IMG/VR virus record: IMGVR_UViG_3300045977_000336
Location: 1 to 64,000 of that record
Length of the DNA: 64,000 nt
DNA from: a virus
Direction: 5' to 3' (one strand)
This document shows, piece by piece, positions 33,465-42,610 of this stretch. How positions within the stretch are numbered: the first letter of the stretch is position 1; every line of letters begins with the position of its first letter. The notes below the pieces were generated by a model. It made no database searches and was not told the DNA's origin. It saw nothing but the letters and a program-made list of their open reading frames with translations. The position numbers and the translations under genes are program-made.

Positions 33465-33932
33465 CTAAGACCCGCTCGCCGACAGTGGTGCCTTTTGCGC
33501 TGCCTTGATTTCTTTCACGTCGTTGGTGTCCGGGCTGACCCGATCGGTAGTCTGGTTGGCGATCAGCGCCAGCAGAATCACCTGCACCAAGTACCAGAAT
33601 CCTCCGGTAGGACATACAACGAAAGGGAAGCCGGTATTTGGCGAACAGGCCAGAGCATAAATCACCACGCCAATCAGGATATTGGCCAGAGCCATGATGA
33701 GGCGTTTATAGTCATCCAGCAGCGCCGCCCACCACGTGCGGAAGCGGGGCACATAGGAAGCCGCCAGCGAGAGCACCACGCCCAGGACCGCGGCCAGCAC
33801 TTCAGGCGTCAGCGCTACGGCTGGCTCTTGCGCCGTCGGGACCGGTTGCGCCGGCGCCGCGGCCGCCACATTCAACATCGCCACGGAAAGAATCAAAACG
33901 ATCACGATTGACACCAACACCTTTGCCTTCAT
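33465..33932 (-). CDS. Holin-like membrane protein (155 aa)
   Basis: The ATG at 33932 has GGAGG 7 bases upstream. A signal-type helix (MKAKVLVSIVIVLILSVAML) ends near AAAAPA, then three further hydrophobic stretches follow at about 45-62, 75-95 and 110-130. The loops PRFRTWWAALLDDYKRLIMA and VILLALIANQTTDRVSP are typical of small phage membrane proteins often named holins. It overlaps the upstream LexA-like gene by 4 bases and lies in the operon before terminase. Confidence 0.55.
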   Translation of the reverse strand: MKAKVLVSIVIVLILSVAMLNVAAAAPAQPVPTAQEPAVALTPEVLAAVLGVVLSLAASYVPRFRTWWAALLDDYKRLIMALANILIGVVIYALACSPNTGFPFVVCPTGGFWYLVQVILLALIANQTTDRVSPDTNDVKEIKAAQKAPLSASGS

Positions 33933-34204
33933 GTCTGTCCTCCAAAGAAATGTGAAGAAACCGGGGTTCCGGTCCGCTCGATGAGCCACAGGCCGCGCGG
34001 CACTGCCTCCGCGCGACCGATGTAGCCATATTGCACTAGGGCGTCCAGGTGATACTTGACCACGCTGGTGGTTCCAATGCCCACTCCGGCTCCAATCTCA
34101 CGGTACGTAGGCGCGTAATGATGATCGGCGATGAATTTGCGTATGTAATCCAGAATCGCCTGCCGTCTCTGGCTTAAGGCGGGTGGCGCCGATCTCTCCA
34201 ACAT
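33929..34204 (-). CDS. LexA-type winged-helix DNA-binding protein, copy 1
   Basis: A 91-residue protein: QRRQAILDYIRKFIADHHYA, PTYREIGAGVGIGTTSVVKY, HLDALVQYGYIGRAEAVPRG, then LWLIERTG. It is a clear LexA N-terminal domain without the autoprotease. It is a paralogue of the protein at 32148-32417 (the same core and the AVPRGLWL end). It is the first gene after a terminator, so it probably heads the late operon and may control it. Stop overlaps the holin-like start (ATGA). Confidence 0.7.
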   Translation of the reverse strand: MLERSAPPALSQRRQAILDYIRKFIADHHYAPTYREIGAGVGIGTTSVVKYHLDALVQYGYIGRAEAVPRGLWLIERTGTPVSSHFFGGQT

Positions 34205-34226
34205 GACCTATCCTTGCCTGAAACGG

Positions 34227-34264
34227 AAAAAGCGCCGTCACCCCCCACGAGGGCACGGCGCTTT
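34227..34264 (-). terminator. Rho-independent terminator, leftward
   Basis: Minus-strand arms AAAGCGCCGT and ACGGCGCTTT pair around a 17-base loop and end in five T. It separates the lysogeny/defence transcript from the late operon. Confidence 0.7.
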
Positions 34265-34311
34265 GGATCTCCGCACAGAGTTAACTGATTGAATTTTAGA
34301 ACCGGATCACG

Positions 34312-34491
34312 TCACATAATTGGATCGAAGTGCTCCGTGATTTTCGGCTTGACCGTTTTTCCGTGGCACTCCACCTCGATCGTCTTGTGGCCGTGCGTGA
34401 TGTCATCGCTCTGCTTCAGCATCCAGAGGATAATGGCTTCCAGCCTAGCTGGCACTTCCTGCTTCTTTCCATCGGGGAGAACGATGACCAT
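34312..34491 (-). CDS. Small conserved-looking protein (59 aa)
   Basis: Product MVIVLPDGKKQEVPARLEAI to ITEHFDPIM. The pattern of a short helix (EAIILWMLKQSDD), then KTIEVECHGKTVKPKITEH, resembles small phage and bacterial proteins of the DUF2292 type, although I cannot confirm this. A promoter (34498-34527) ends so close to the ATG that the RNA may have almost no leader. It lies between a terminator and structured element A. Confidence 0.5.
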   Translation of the reverse strand: MVIVLPDGKKQEVPARLEAIILWMLKQSDDITHGHKTIEVECHGKTVKPKITEHFDPIM

Positions 34492-34497
34492 ATCCCT

Positions 34498-34527
34498 ATT
34501 TTACGCCCGCTTCGTTTGAAAAGTCAA
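34498..34527 (-). promoter_or_regulatory. Leftward promoter, nearly leaderless
   Basis: TTGACT (34527-34522) and TAAAAT (34503-34498) with an 18-base spacer on the minus strand. Transcription would begin at or next to the ATG at 34491. Confidence 0.4.
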
Positions 34528-34580
34528 TATAGTGAACCACTACAAAAACGGTACACAATACAAACCGCGGGGGCAAACAG

Positions 34581-34690
34581 ATGGGCTTGACAATTAGCGT
34601 CAGGCCCATTTTTAACGCTGCGCGCGGCTGCCGAATAGCCACCGAAACTGCTTGAAGGTGGTTACTGGGCAAGCGTAAACTACACTTACA
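34581..34690 (-). ncRNA. Structured repeat element A (paired with 43418-43530)
   Basis: Two hairpins: a distal one with outer arms ATGGGC and GCCCAT and inner TTGAC/GTCAG, and a longer one with arms TGCCGAATAGCCACC and GGTGGTTACTGGGCA pairing at 13 of 15 positions. Element B has the same layout with changed but still pairing bases, and both share a GGGCAA...CTTACA flank. Both copies lie just 3-prime of a leftward gene, and in that direction the last hairpin is followed by pyrimidine-rich sequence, as in a terminator. Confidence 0.6.
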
Positions 34691-34769
34691 GAGGTTGTGT
34701 GTCAAACGTCATGCGCGGCGGATGACAAACGATCCGCAAACTGCCATCATCTGATTCACTACTACACGG

Positions 34770-35594
34770 CTAAGTATTCGCTCTGTCTAATTTTGGAGAA
34801 AATGGAGGAAGCTCTGAGGCTGCTCGCACGATATTCGATAATCCGCTAATTGTTCGTTGTGGGAATTCATCCCAAGTACGACCATCCAAAATGCGGCCAC
34901 CCGCACTTGGGGTGCGTCCCCCCCACTGCTTAAAGAAGAAAGCAATACCTGTTCGACGACATCGATCTCGAAGATCCTTGATCCAATCCGGTTTACAGGT
35001 GCGATACCCAGGGCCGCTTTCTCCGCCTGCAATCAGCCAGTGAATATCTTTCAAGTCTAAGCCTTTCAGTGAGTCTAGTAGAGGCTCAGCGCTTATGAAA
35101 CGGATAGCAGATGGAACTTTGCGAAGTCGATCGACGCGCCACGCATAACTCATTGTTTCGACAGATACACCCATCCAAATGTTCATCGGCCATGTTGTTG
35201 AGCCAGTGATCGTACTAAGATGTCGGGTAATAGCGGGCACCAAACTAACTAGGCGTGAAGGGCGCTTTGTAAGCACCTGATAAGTGTGCCAGTTTGCTAA
35301 CGCCATTGTTGTAAAAACTTGCAGGATGAACTGCTCGGGGATATCACGATGGAAGAGATCAGACATCGAATTAACGAAGATGCGCCGGGGCTTCTTCCAA
35401 GTTATAGGGTAATTGAGTCGTTCCGGCCATAGCCGCAAATCAAACCCTTGCTCAAAGTGATGCCCTGGGATTCCTCTCCAGCGTTCAGCAAAGGTTCTGG
35501 CGTAACAATGATCGCATCCAGGCGAAACTTCTGTGCATCCAGTGACAGGGTTCCAAGTGGCGTCTGTCCATTCGATAGTCGAATTAAGACTCAT
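34770..35594 (-). CDS. DUF5131 (phage Gp37/Gp68-type) three-Cys protein
   Basis: A 274-residue protein. The motif C20-x6-C27-x2-C30-Y (GCTEVSPGCDHCYARTF) and the phrase PRRIFVNSMSDLFHRDIPE, then TYQVLTKRPSRL and IRFISAEPLLDSL, identify the DUF5131 family. The three-Cys motif resembles an iron-sulfur/radical-SAM site but the activity is not known to me. Proteins of this type are often beside TcmP, as here (50 bases). The region has clearly lower GC than the phage genes. A longer phage-type homologue lies at the right edge of the window. Confidence 0.8.
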   Translation of the reverse strand: MSLNSTIEWTDATWNPVTGCTEVSPGCDHCYARTFAERWRGIPGHHFEQGFDLRLWPERLNYPITWKKPRRIFVNSMSDLFHRDIPEQFILQVFTTMALANWHTYQVLTKRPSRLVSLVPAITRHLSTITGSTTWPMNIWMGVSVETMSYAWRVDRLRKVPSAIRFISAEPLLDSLKGLDLKDIHWLIAGGESGPGYRTCKPDWIKDLRDRCRRTGIAFFFKQWGGRTPSAGGRILDGRTWDEFPQRTISGLSNIVRAASELPPFSPKLDRANT

Positions 35595-35644
35595 TCCTTT
35601 CTCCCCCTATAGAACATCTTACCTCATTCATGTGTCACCTAATG

Positions 35645-36817
35645 TCACAACGCAAAAGTTATCCGGGTGTTGTCATCACTTAATGCGCCATCATGAGAAA
35701 GAATAATACCATCTTTAACCAGCTGCCTCAAGGCCTCGGTCACGTGAGGGCCCTTGATCTGACCAAAGTGATGCTCCAGTAATAGCGCATGAAGATCGAG
35801 GCGCGTGAGAGAGTGCCCATTGCCTTGGGCGTGCCTGCCAGCCGTAGTCATATATTTAGTGATATCTTGCACTTTCGCCTCAAAAATTTCTTTAGGACTA
35901 GGATCGATGATAGCAAACATGGTCATTTGAGGACTGGCCTTATAGTGCTCCTTATAGCGCTCAAGATCCCGTTGATACTCCTCCTCAATCTTATAAACGA
36001 TGTTACTGGCCAGAATCAACCCCTTCTTGTTGGCTGTTGCAAAAATTAAATAATACTTGATATCCTCCTGCAGTGAGCCAATACGATATGCAGCCGAATA
36101 ACCCTGCCCTTTATTCCGAACAAAATCCCTATTCAAACGTTGAAGGTACAGTTCAACTGCGCGCTCCTTACGTGCTTCGGGATCGGCCGCCTGCAAAGCC
36201 TGATGGAGCTTATCGTTGTCTGATATTCCATAAACACGAGTTAAAATCTCGAATTGCTTATCTGCACCAGGCAACGAGGATCTATAGTAACCATCGCGGC
36301 GACGCACTTCATCGGCGTCAAATCTTAGCCAAAGGTCGGTGGGGGGTTTGCGCGCTATTAACTGTTGGACGGCTTTCCAGTCCATTCCGTCTACACCGAA
36401 TGGATCTAAAAAGCACACTGCCGGATATCGTCCCATCGCTTTCAGAATTGTGGCAATACTGTCGGCAAATGTTCCTGAGATATTCTGGACATACTGTGCA
36501 TAGGAAACAGTTACCCTTTCGAGTTCATCAAATGTGTCCCGATCGGATTCAACGTTGATACATCGCAGAGCGTAAGGCTTCGAACTTGCCGCAAACTCCT
36601 TTGCCAGCTGGGCGGCCTGCAACGGAGATCCAGGAATTTGAACCTCACCGGCCTTCCCGTAGCTGCCTCGTCCGGCGAATCCATCTAAATAATAGACGCG
36701 GCCATAACTGCTTAGGATTTTGGTCGAGCTCTCCAGATATTGTTTGATCAGTTGGAGTTTACGCTCGGACCATTCTTTAAGATCGTCGAAAAATCTGAGA
36801 TTGGCGGATGGCGTCAT
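35645..36817 (-). CDS. tcmP: Three-Cys-motif partner protein TcmP
   Basis: A 390-residue protein from MTPSANLRFFDDLKEWSERK. AAAGGAAG before this ATG supports it over one 11 codons upstream. The core (YGRVYYLDGFAGRGSYGKAG, INVESDRDTFDELERVT, YPAVCFLDPFGVDGMDW) is the TcmP/TIGR04474 pattern and looks like a Rossmann fold with a DGFAG loop. The C-terminal 80 residues resemble a winged helix. TcmP is defined by pairing with the three-Cys gene next door. The biochemical role is not established; defence against mobile DNA is often suggested by context. Confidence 0.8.
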   Translation of the reverse strand: MTPSANLRFFDDLKEWSERKLQLIKQYLESSTKILSSYGRVYYLDGFAGRGSYGKAGEVQIPGSPLQAAQLAKEFAASSKPYALRCINVESDRDTFDELERVTVSYAQYVQNISGTFADSIATILKAMGRYPAVCFLDPFGVDGMDWKAVQQLIARKPPTDLWLRFDADEVRRRDGYYRSSLPGADKQFEILTRVYGISDNDKLHQALQAADPEARKERAVELYLQRLNRDFVRNKGQGYSAAYRIGSLQEDIKYYLIFATANKKGLILASNIVYKIEEEYQRDLERYKEHYKASPQMTMFAIIDPSPKEIFEAKVQDITKYMTTAGRHAQGNGHSLTRLDLHALLLEHHFGQIKGPHVTEALRQLVKDGIILSHDGALSDDNTRITFAL

Positions 36818-36870
36818 TGGCTTCCTTTCGGCTGAACGACAATCAGGCATGGATTAGTGGCTGCGGTTTG

Positions 36871-37569
36871 CTATCGCAGTGCTTCAAGTTTTTTAAGCAG
36901 CAAATTCAAAAAGACGATAAATGCCCCACCCTCCTCAGGCGAAGGATCTATTAAGCGATGTGCGTACGGGTTACGGATCACCCCAAAAACGCCGGCATAT
37001 AATTCGCGATAACCTTGCAACTCAGATTCATTAGTAAATTTATGCGCTAGTGTTCCTTCTTTACCAAAGATGGCATTGACTAAATTGCGGCCGTCACTTT
37101 TGGGGCCAGTAATTCCACTAACATCCTTAAGTCGCTCCTCCAGAATTACGGCGGCGGTGCGTACGGCAGAATCCCACAGCACCGGGTCAGTTCCACCAGC
37201 CGCAAGAAGGGGTAGGCACCGCTGCTTGATCTCTTCATCGAAGTCTGAAATATCGTCCAATGGCGTAAGGTATTTCAAGAAGGAGTTGTCAGGCTGTTGA
37301 AAGTTGGAATCAACTGCTTCAAACGCAGTGCCAGTCAACACAAACCGCCACGTGTGCCGACCACGGTCAACTATATTGATCAACTGGTTCGATTCAAGCA
37401 CAGTTAATGTCCCTTGCTTAAGATCTGGATGGTCACCGCGATAATTGATTACGCTTGAGCCTCCCATAGTCCAGGTCACCATTATCTCTTCCCCCAGAGA
37501 GCCGTTACGAGACTGTTCGACAAGAAACTCAATTACTGCTTTCTGACTATCCGTAAGGTTGTATGGCAT
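36871..37569 (-). CDS. HEPN-type protein of the TIGR02391/Ymh family
   Basis: A 232-residue protein. The C-terminal half (SAVRTAAVILEERLKDVSG, RNLVNAIFGKEGTLAHKF, ELYAGVFGVIRNPYAHRL) matches TIGR02391. It carries R199-N-P-Y-A-H204, an R-x4-H motif of HEPN ribonucleases. The N-terminal 90 residues are likely a small winged-helix sensor. Such proteins often act in abortive infection by cutting RNA. It lies in the low-GC cassette, 53 bases upstream of TcmP. Confidence 0.75.
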   Translation of the reverse strand: MPYNLTDSQKAVIEFLVEQSRNGSLGEEIMVTWTMGGSSVINYRGDHPDLKQGTLTVLESNQLINIVDRGRHTWRFVLTGTAFEAVDSNFQQPDNSFLKYLTPLDDISDFDEEIKQRCLPLLAAGGTDPVLWDSAVRTAAVILEERLKDVSGITGPKSDGRNLVNAIFGKEGTLAHKFTNESELQGYRELYAGVFGVIRNPYAHRLIDPSPEEGGAFIVFLNLLLKKLEALR

Positions 37570-37638
37570 GATTGTTTTATACTCTCACATGAAAATGACA
37601 GGCTGGCAAGCAGCAGAAGAGACTGGTTACCATGGCGC

Positions 37639-38547
37639 TTATTCTGAATCACTTGAGGGTAATACCGCGTCTTCATCATTCTCTACTACCGTGACTTCAG
37701 CGCCGTGGGCCTTCCAGTCCTCCACAAGTGCAAGGCGATACTCTTCGTCTGGCTCTGCCTCACACAAAGTTCCCAATTCAACCCCAATATCAGTTAACGG
37801 GTAACATCCAATTTGTAGCCAGGGTTGAGCATTAATAATATGACGTTTGTCAAAATACGTGGCCTCAAATGGATTATTTTCTTCGGCAACAGTTAGGGCG
37901 GCGTCAGATGTAGCCGATAACAGGCCTAGTGATTGAAGGTGGACAAGGTCAATGAAACCCAGGTCTCGTCGTTTCATAATTTCTGTTGACGCGCCACCGT
38001 ACAGATGAACATATCCATTCCATATATAAGCATTAAAGCGCTGGAATAATTTGGCATCCTCTGGGCTCAGCACCCGAACGGTTTGTAGCGTACGAAGCGA
38101 GAAACTTCCCGGTTCTGCAACTTCCCCAGCAAGCAACTTTGCCCACAGCTGCTGCATTTCATTATTTCCAATATCTTGGGCGTAATTGAAGAATTGAACA
38201 ATCCAATCCTCATCGACTGGTTGATTGTTTACAGACGTCGGCAATTGATCAATTGCTTGGTCAACAATAACATCAATGTTTCGCTGCCGTCTGATTTCCA
38301 GATTCTTCGTACGCTCTTGGGCCTGCTCTGCCAGCAGTTGCAATTCAATTTCACTTTCAGCCTTAATTAAGGCAGCGTCGCCTTCAGCGCGCGCGGCAAC
38401 CCTCAGCGCGTATGCATCAGCGTCCGCTTTGCGGCGAATGCGCTTTGGCTCATACGATGCACCCACCGCTGCTCTTACAGCCTCGATTAACTTGCTGATA
38501 GGCTCAGTTAGATTGAGGTTAATCAAAGAGGATGACGGATCTGGCAT
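37639..38547 (-). CDS. DUF2806 protein
   Basis: A 302-residue protein from MPDPSSSLINLNLTEPISK; GGGAGG lies 7 bases before this ATG. Residues about 40-110 are a charged coiled coil (KADADAYALRVAARAEGD, then AQERTKNLEIRRQRN). The middle (WIVQFFNYAQDIGNNEMQQL, then WAKLLAGEVAEPGSFSLRTL) is the mark of DUF2806. The function is unknown; the family occurs in defence regions. The acidic C-terminus may be disordered. Confidence 0.7.
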   Translation of the reverse strand: MPDPSSSLINLNLTEPISKLIEAVRAAVGASYEPKRIRRKADADAYALRVAARAEGDAALIKAESEIELQLLAEQAQERTKNLEIRRQRNIDVIVDQAIDQLPTSVNNQPVDEDWIVQFFNYAQDIGNNEMQQLWAKLLAGEVAEPGSFSLRTLQTVRVLSPEDAKLFQRFNAYIWNGYVHLYGGASTEIMKRRDLGFIDLVHLQSLGLLSATSDAALTVAEENNPFEATYFDKRHIINAQPWLQIGCYPLTDIGVELGTLCEAEPDEEYRLALVEDWKAHGAEVTVVENDEDAVLPSSDSE

Positions 38548-38611
38548 TAGACCTCCCAATTTCGCCTTAACCCAGTCGGCGCGCAATCAAAGATTATCGA
38601 TCCCATCGCGA

Positions 38612-41431
38612 TTAGTCCGACTTAATATTGGCGGCTCGCTCCAGATTCAACGCCAGCAGCCGCGCCAGGATTTCATCATCGCTCAGGTCGGTCGGCCAGC
38701 CATAAGCGGCGAAGACGGCCGCGTCGAGTTTTTTGTGCGCGTTGTCGAGCCAGGTTGGCCGCGCATTGTACAGGTTCGTCAGCGTTTGTTTCTTTAACTC
38801 GGCTTCACTCGCGTCTGGTGGGTTAAGCCACGCGTCACGCAACTGAACGAGATCCCGCGCAGCCTCAGCGATAGCCTGCACAAGTGGATTAGTCTTGGGC
38901 TCTTTGCCCGGCGGCCACGGAAAGGCGAACGTTTCAAAAGTGGATGTGGGCGTGTAACGTGTTCCGCTCTCCGCTTCTCGTAGTTGCGTCGCCTTACGAC
39001 GCGACCAAAGTTCATGAATCCTGGAATGCAGTACACCAAAGAAGTAATCGTCATCCCGTGCGACAACGATCACGAGGTTTTCAGGCACAACATTTATGGA
39101 TTGCCATACAAATATACGATGCTTTGATACCATCGGTGTTACTATATACCGCATCAAAGGCGTGATAGCCCTGCGCATTCCGGGCCTGGTATCTCCAAAG
39201 AGCCACCACTTTTTACGATGCGCTGCTCGGCGCACTTTATCCCGTACTGGCTTGACGTGCTTTTTCACATACTCAAATGGCATTTCATATTTGGCCGCTT
39301 CGGCAAGTGGCATATCTGGTCCGAAGTCGATGATCCACATACGCCGCGGATTCTGTGTCACATCGATTGCATTTATCCACGGTTTAACTACATCACTGTT
39401 TGGGCGCTTGTTAGGATTCCCTTTTGTGGCGAGCATTTCTTGAGCTTGTGGCTCAGTCAGATCAAATGGTCCCGACTTCTGAGTGCCAACGAAGCTCAAT
39501 CTCGCATTCTCCGTCAATGTTTCCGCTGTTGTTAGATCAGCAGTGCTCGACAAATCAGAGTTGATATTGCCAACTTGCTTACCGTCTAAAACCCGCTTTC
39601 CTTCCATCCCCTTATCAAACCCTATCATCGCAACATGGACTATGGCACCATCGAGAACCCAGTCTCGATCAGATTCAGCAAAGAAGATATCTCCAGTTTG
39701 CTTGATGCGATCCAGTACCGTCCGATTCAGTCCCCCCCGAATACCTTGCGTTGCGAGCAGACCAACCCTCTGCGTAACGCCCAACTCGATCATACTCCTC
39801 GCCTTCTCAAGCCAATAGCAGACAAGATCGCTTCCGCCGGGAATGCGATCTGTATACAGAGATCTCAATGCATCAACGTATTTATCGCCGAGTTCGCGAC
39901 GCATTTTCCGATCGCCAACGAACGGCGGATTGCCGACGATCACATCGGCAGCCGGCCACTTTGGCTCGGCCGGCTGGCCAGTCTCGTCGAAGGCGAGAAT
40001 GGCATCCATCTGCTGAACTGTATCGATGGGCCTCAAGATCGGCTCGGGTGGAAAGCCAAACCCATTCAGATCGAACCACTGAATATAGCCGATCCAGATG
40101 GTGGTCCGCGCCAGTTCCTGGGCGTATTCGTCCTTCTCGATGCCGTATAATTGCGCCGGCGACGGAGCCACGTCTGGCATCGGCATCAGGCGCGGAAAGC
40201 CTAACTCGGCCATGAGGTTTGAAACTTCTTTCCACAGGTCGAGCAGCGAGACCAGGGCGAGATAGAGAAAATTCCCGCTACCGCAGGCAGGGTCGAGCAC
40301 GGAGGTGTCGGCCAGTTCGGTGGCAAATCCGATTAGCCGATCGCGCAGTTGCTTGTCGAGTTTCGTCTTCTTCGCGCCGGCGGCCGCTTTGCGCTGCGCG
40401 GCCAGGTCGCTGGCCTGCTGCTGCACCTCGGCCCATTTCCGGCGCAGCGGCGCCATGAGCACCGGCTCAAGGATTAAAAGAATATCCTCTTTACTGGTGT
40501 ACTGCGCGCCTAACTGCGCACGCTTTGATGGGTCCAGGCTGCGCACAAACAACGTGCCGAAGATCGACGGCTCAATGCTGGACCAATCGAGGGTACTCAC
40601 CCGCCGCAAGATCTCCAGGCCGTCAGTGTCCAACTCAAATGCAGCCGCATTGTCGAACAGCCGGCCGTTGAAGTATTTGATTTCATCGGCTCCAAAGAAA
40701 CCGCCCGTGGCCATGGCCTGAAAAAGTTGCCGCACCTGGGGCACGAACGTCTTCGGTTTTTGACGGGCCTGTGTCACGATGCGCGTAAACAACCGATCGG
40801 GCAGTAACCCCACGTCCTCGGCAAACAGGCAGAAGAGACAACGGATCAAAAAGTGCGCGGCCTCGTGCGGAGGCGTGCCATATTGGCGCAGCAGCTCGGC
40901 CAACCGGGCAAATTCCGCGGCTGCTTGCTGGGTCACCTGCTCGGTGGTTTGAGCGGCTTTGAAGAAATCGGGATCGTGGAAGACGGCGCGCACTTGGTGC
41001 AAGCCGTCACTCGTGACAAGATCTTTTAGTGTGATCGTGTGGACCTTGTGGACCGTGTTGGTGAAGTTGGTGTGCACCACAATGCGATCCATGTCGCACA
41101 CGACCAGCAGCGGCGGGTTAAGCAGGTCGGAGCGATACTGAAGCAGTTGGCTGTATGCCTTGTCGAGGTTGGCGTGCTTGCCCTTATACTCCCAGCCGAA
41201 GAATCCACGCTTGAAAACATCGGCGAAGCCGTGGCCGCCGTCTTGTTTGGAGGCGCCGTATTCGAATGCGAAGCGCTCACCGGTGGGATCGTCTTCGGCC
41301 GGCGTCGGGTGGCCAATCAGATGGCAGAGGTCGAGGAAGTGTTCCTGGCAAGCAGCCCGTTCTTTGAGTTCGACGTGCCGCCATTTATCGACGAAGGCCT
41401 GCGGGGTCAGGATCGGTGATATACTGGACAT
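38612..41431 (-). CDS. Single-chain restriction-modification enzyme, type IIG/IIL (MmeI-like)
   Basis: A 939-residue protein. The N-terminal nuclease has D71-x9-E81-Y-K83 in FADVFKRGFFGWEYKGK, a PD-(D/E)xK-type site. A helical linker follows. The adenine methylase has motif I DPACGSGNFLYLAL (380-393) and motif IV GNPPFVGDRKM (NPPF at 501-504). The end (about 800-939) is a target recognition and helical tail. Such enzymes methylate one strand and cut at a distance. The middle (39.0-39.85 kb) is visibly more AT-rich than both ends, which suggests replacement of part of the methylase and recognition region. It is the first gene of the cassette. Confidence 0.8.
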   Translation of the reverse strand: MSSISPILTPQAFVDKWRHVELKERAACQEHFLDLCHLIGHPTPAEDDPTGERFAFEYGASKQDGGHGFADVFKRGFFGWEYKGKHANLDKAYSQLLQYRSDLLNPPLLVVCDMDRIVVHTNFTNTVHKVHTITLKDLVTSDGLHQVRAVFHDPDFFKAAQTTEQVTQQAAAEFARLAELLRQYGTPPHEAAHFLIRCLFCLFAEDVGLLPDRLFTRIVTQARQKPKTFVPQVRQLFQAMATGGFFGADEIKYFNGRLFDNAAAFELDTDGLEILRRVSTLDWSSIEPSIFGTLFVRSLDPSKRAQLGAQYTSKEDILLILEPVLMAPLRRKWAEVQQQASDLAAQRKAAAGAKKTKLDKQLRDRLIGFATELADTSVLDPACGSGNFLYLALVSLLDLWKEVSNLMAELGFPRLMPMPDVAPSPAQLYGIEKDEYAQELARTTIWIGYIQWFDLNGFGFPPEPILRPIDTVQQMDAILAFDETGQPAEPKWPAADVIVGNPPFVGDRKMRRELGDKYVDALRSLYTDRIPGGSDLVCYWLEKARSMIELGVTQRVGLLATQGIRGGLNRTVLDRIKQTGDIFFAESDRDWVLDGAIVHVAMIGFDKGMEGKRVLDGKQVGNINSDLSSTADLTTAETLTENARLSFVGTQKSGPFDLTEPQAQEMLATKGNPNKRPNSDVVKPWINAIDVTQNPRRMWIIDFGPDMPLAEAAKYEMPFEYVKKHVKPVRDKVRRAAHRKKWWLFGDTRPGMRRAITPLMRYIVTPMVSKHRIFVWQSINVVPENLVIVVARDDDYFFGVLHSRIHELWSRRKATQLREAESGTRYTPTSTFETFAFPWPPGKEPKTNPLVQAIAEAARDLVQLRDAWLNPPDASEAELKKQTLTNLYNARPTWLDNAHKKLDAAVFAAYGWPTDLSDDEILARLLALNLERAANIKSD

Positions 41432-41498
41432 ATCGACGTGGACGCTCCGCGTTGATCAAGCCCCGGCTGTTGGTAGCAGTGCGGGGCGTTCTGCTGGC

Positions 41499-41507
41499 AG
41501 TATAGCA
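41499..41507 (-). promoter_or_regulatory. Extended -10 promoter for the defence cassette
   Basis: TGCTATACT on the minus strand, an extended -10 element, about 68 bases before the restriction-modification start. The -35 region is weak, as is usual with extended -10 promoters. Confidence 0.45.
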
Positions 41508-41629
41508 CACGCCGGTGATTAGCAGAAATGCGACTGGAGCGCTGACCGCATCTTTTCTCGGAAACACTGGCTTGAATACTACATCGGTCACGCTGTTATG
41601 CCCTACGCCCTCGCTCATTGCCCAGTCTG

Positions 41630-42565
41630 TTACTTGGCCCACTCGGCCTGGTCAACCACGATTTCGTATCTATCATTTGATTGTGTTGGTGCTTTCACTA
41701 TCACCTGGTAGGTAGATAATTGTCCGGGAAAAATGACATCGCTATCTGGTGCTCCATAAACGGTGTTGAGCACATGATTACTATTGTCTTTAATTCGGAG
41801 CAATAACCGTATCCGATCAATTGGCAGATCACATAGATTCTTGAGCGTCCCAGATACCTGTATATTGGCGGCCGTACGTTTCGCTTCGCGTGACATGATC
41901 CCTATACATGTCACTACACTCGTCGATCCGAATCGGTTAATAATGGGCGTTACAGTTGCCGACACAGCGGCCGGGGCGGACTGTATATTTGTCGTCGCCG
42001 GTGCCCTTGGCGCGGCCCAGACGATCATCGCGCCGGTTGCCAATCCACCTAACAATAATACAACTAACACGGCCTGTCGTGCCATTACTGCACCAGCCAT
42101 TGCCCCGGCCATAATCAACCCGAATACCATGATATTTTCAGGCTGAATCGTTATACCGCGCCACACAAGATAGGATATGCTTAATAGCCCGACTCCGGCG
42201 CTTATCAAAACGCCGCGCCTAGGAGTCGCTAGCCGCCCGATAACCAGACCGCCTATGAAGAAGCTGAGCGGATAAGCAAGAAACAAACCAAGATCGATTG
42301 ATGTAGTGAAATCAATCGTGCCCTGCTGATACATCGAGCGAATAATTCCGGTACTGACATAGAACAGAACGCCGGCAACAAACAGGCCCACAAGGGCGGC
42401 CGCCCCTGAGCGCCAGTCAAATCTGATTTTTCCGCTGTCTTTGGCTGTGACTTGCATAGATGGTGTGACCGCAGAGGGCACATGCACACGCAGATCATGT
42501 CCACAATACCGGCAAACAATAGCTGCTTCTTGGATTTCCTCGGCGCAGTAAGGGCAACGCTTCAT
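41630..42565 (-). CDS. Zinc-ribbon multi-pass membrane protein
   Basis: A 311-residue protein. [20 protein letters not shown] is a C-x2-C...C-x2-C zinc ribbon. Six or so membrane helices follow from about residue 50 to 180 ([92 protein letters not shown]). The C-terminal 90 residues have the FxLYD-type beta-domain ([20 protein letters not shown]). Function unknown; membrane exclusion of other phages is possible from its place. Confidence 0.5.
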   Translation of the reverse strand: MKRCPYCAEEIQEAAIVCRYCGHDLRVHVPSAVTPSMQVTAKDSGKIRFDWRSGAAALVGLFVAGVLFYVSTGIIRSMYQQGTIDFTTSIDLGLFLAYPLSFFIGGLVIGRLATPRRGVLISAGVGLLSISYLVWRGITIQPENIMVFGLIMAGAMAGAVMARQAVLVVLLLGGLATGAMIVWAAPRAPATTNIQSAPAAVSATVTPIINRFGSTSVVTCIGIMSREAKRTAANIQVSGTLKNLCDLPIDRIRLLLRIKDNSNHVLNTVYGAPDSDVIFPGQLSTYQVIVKAPTQSNDRYEIVVDQAEWAK

Positions 42566-42610
42566 GGCTTCCTCCAGGGATTCAAGTGTTATATTTGCTA
42601 TGGTGTCCTC

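Noticed and set aside
41500-41715. A rightward gene in the gap before the restriction-modification gene
   Set aside because: The frame overlaps the convincing zinc-ribbon membrane gene on the other strand and has no ribosome site.
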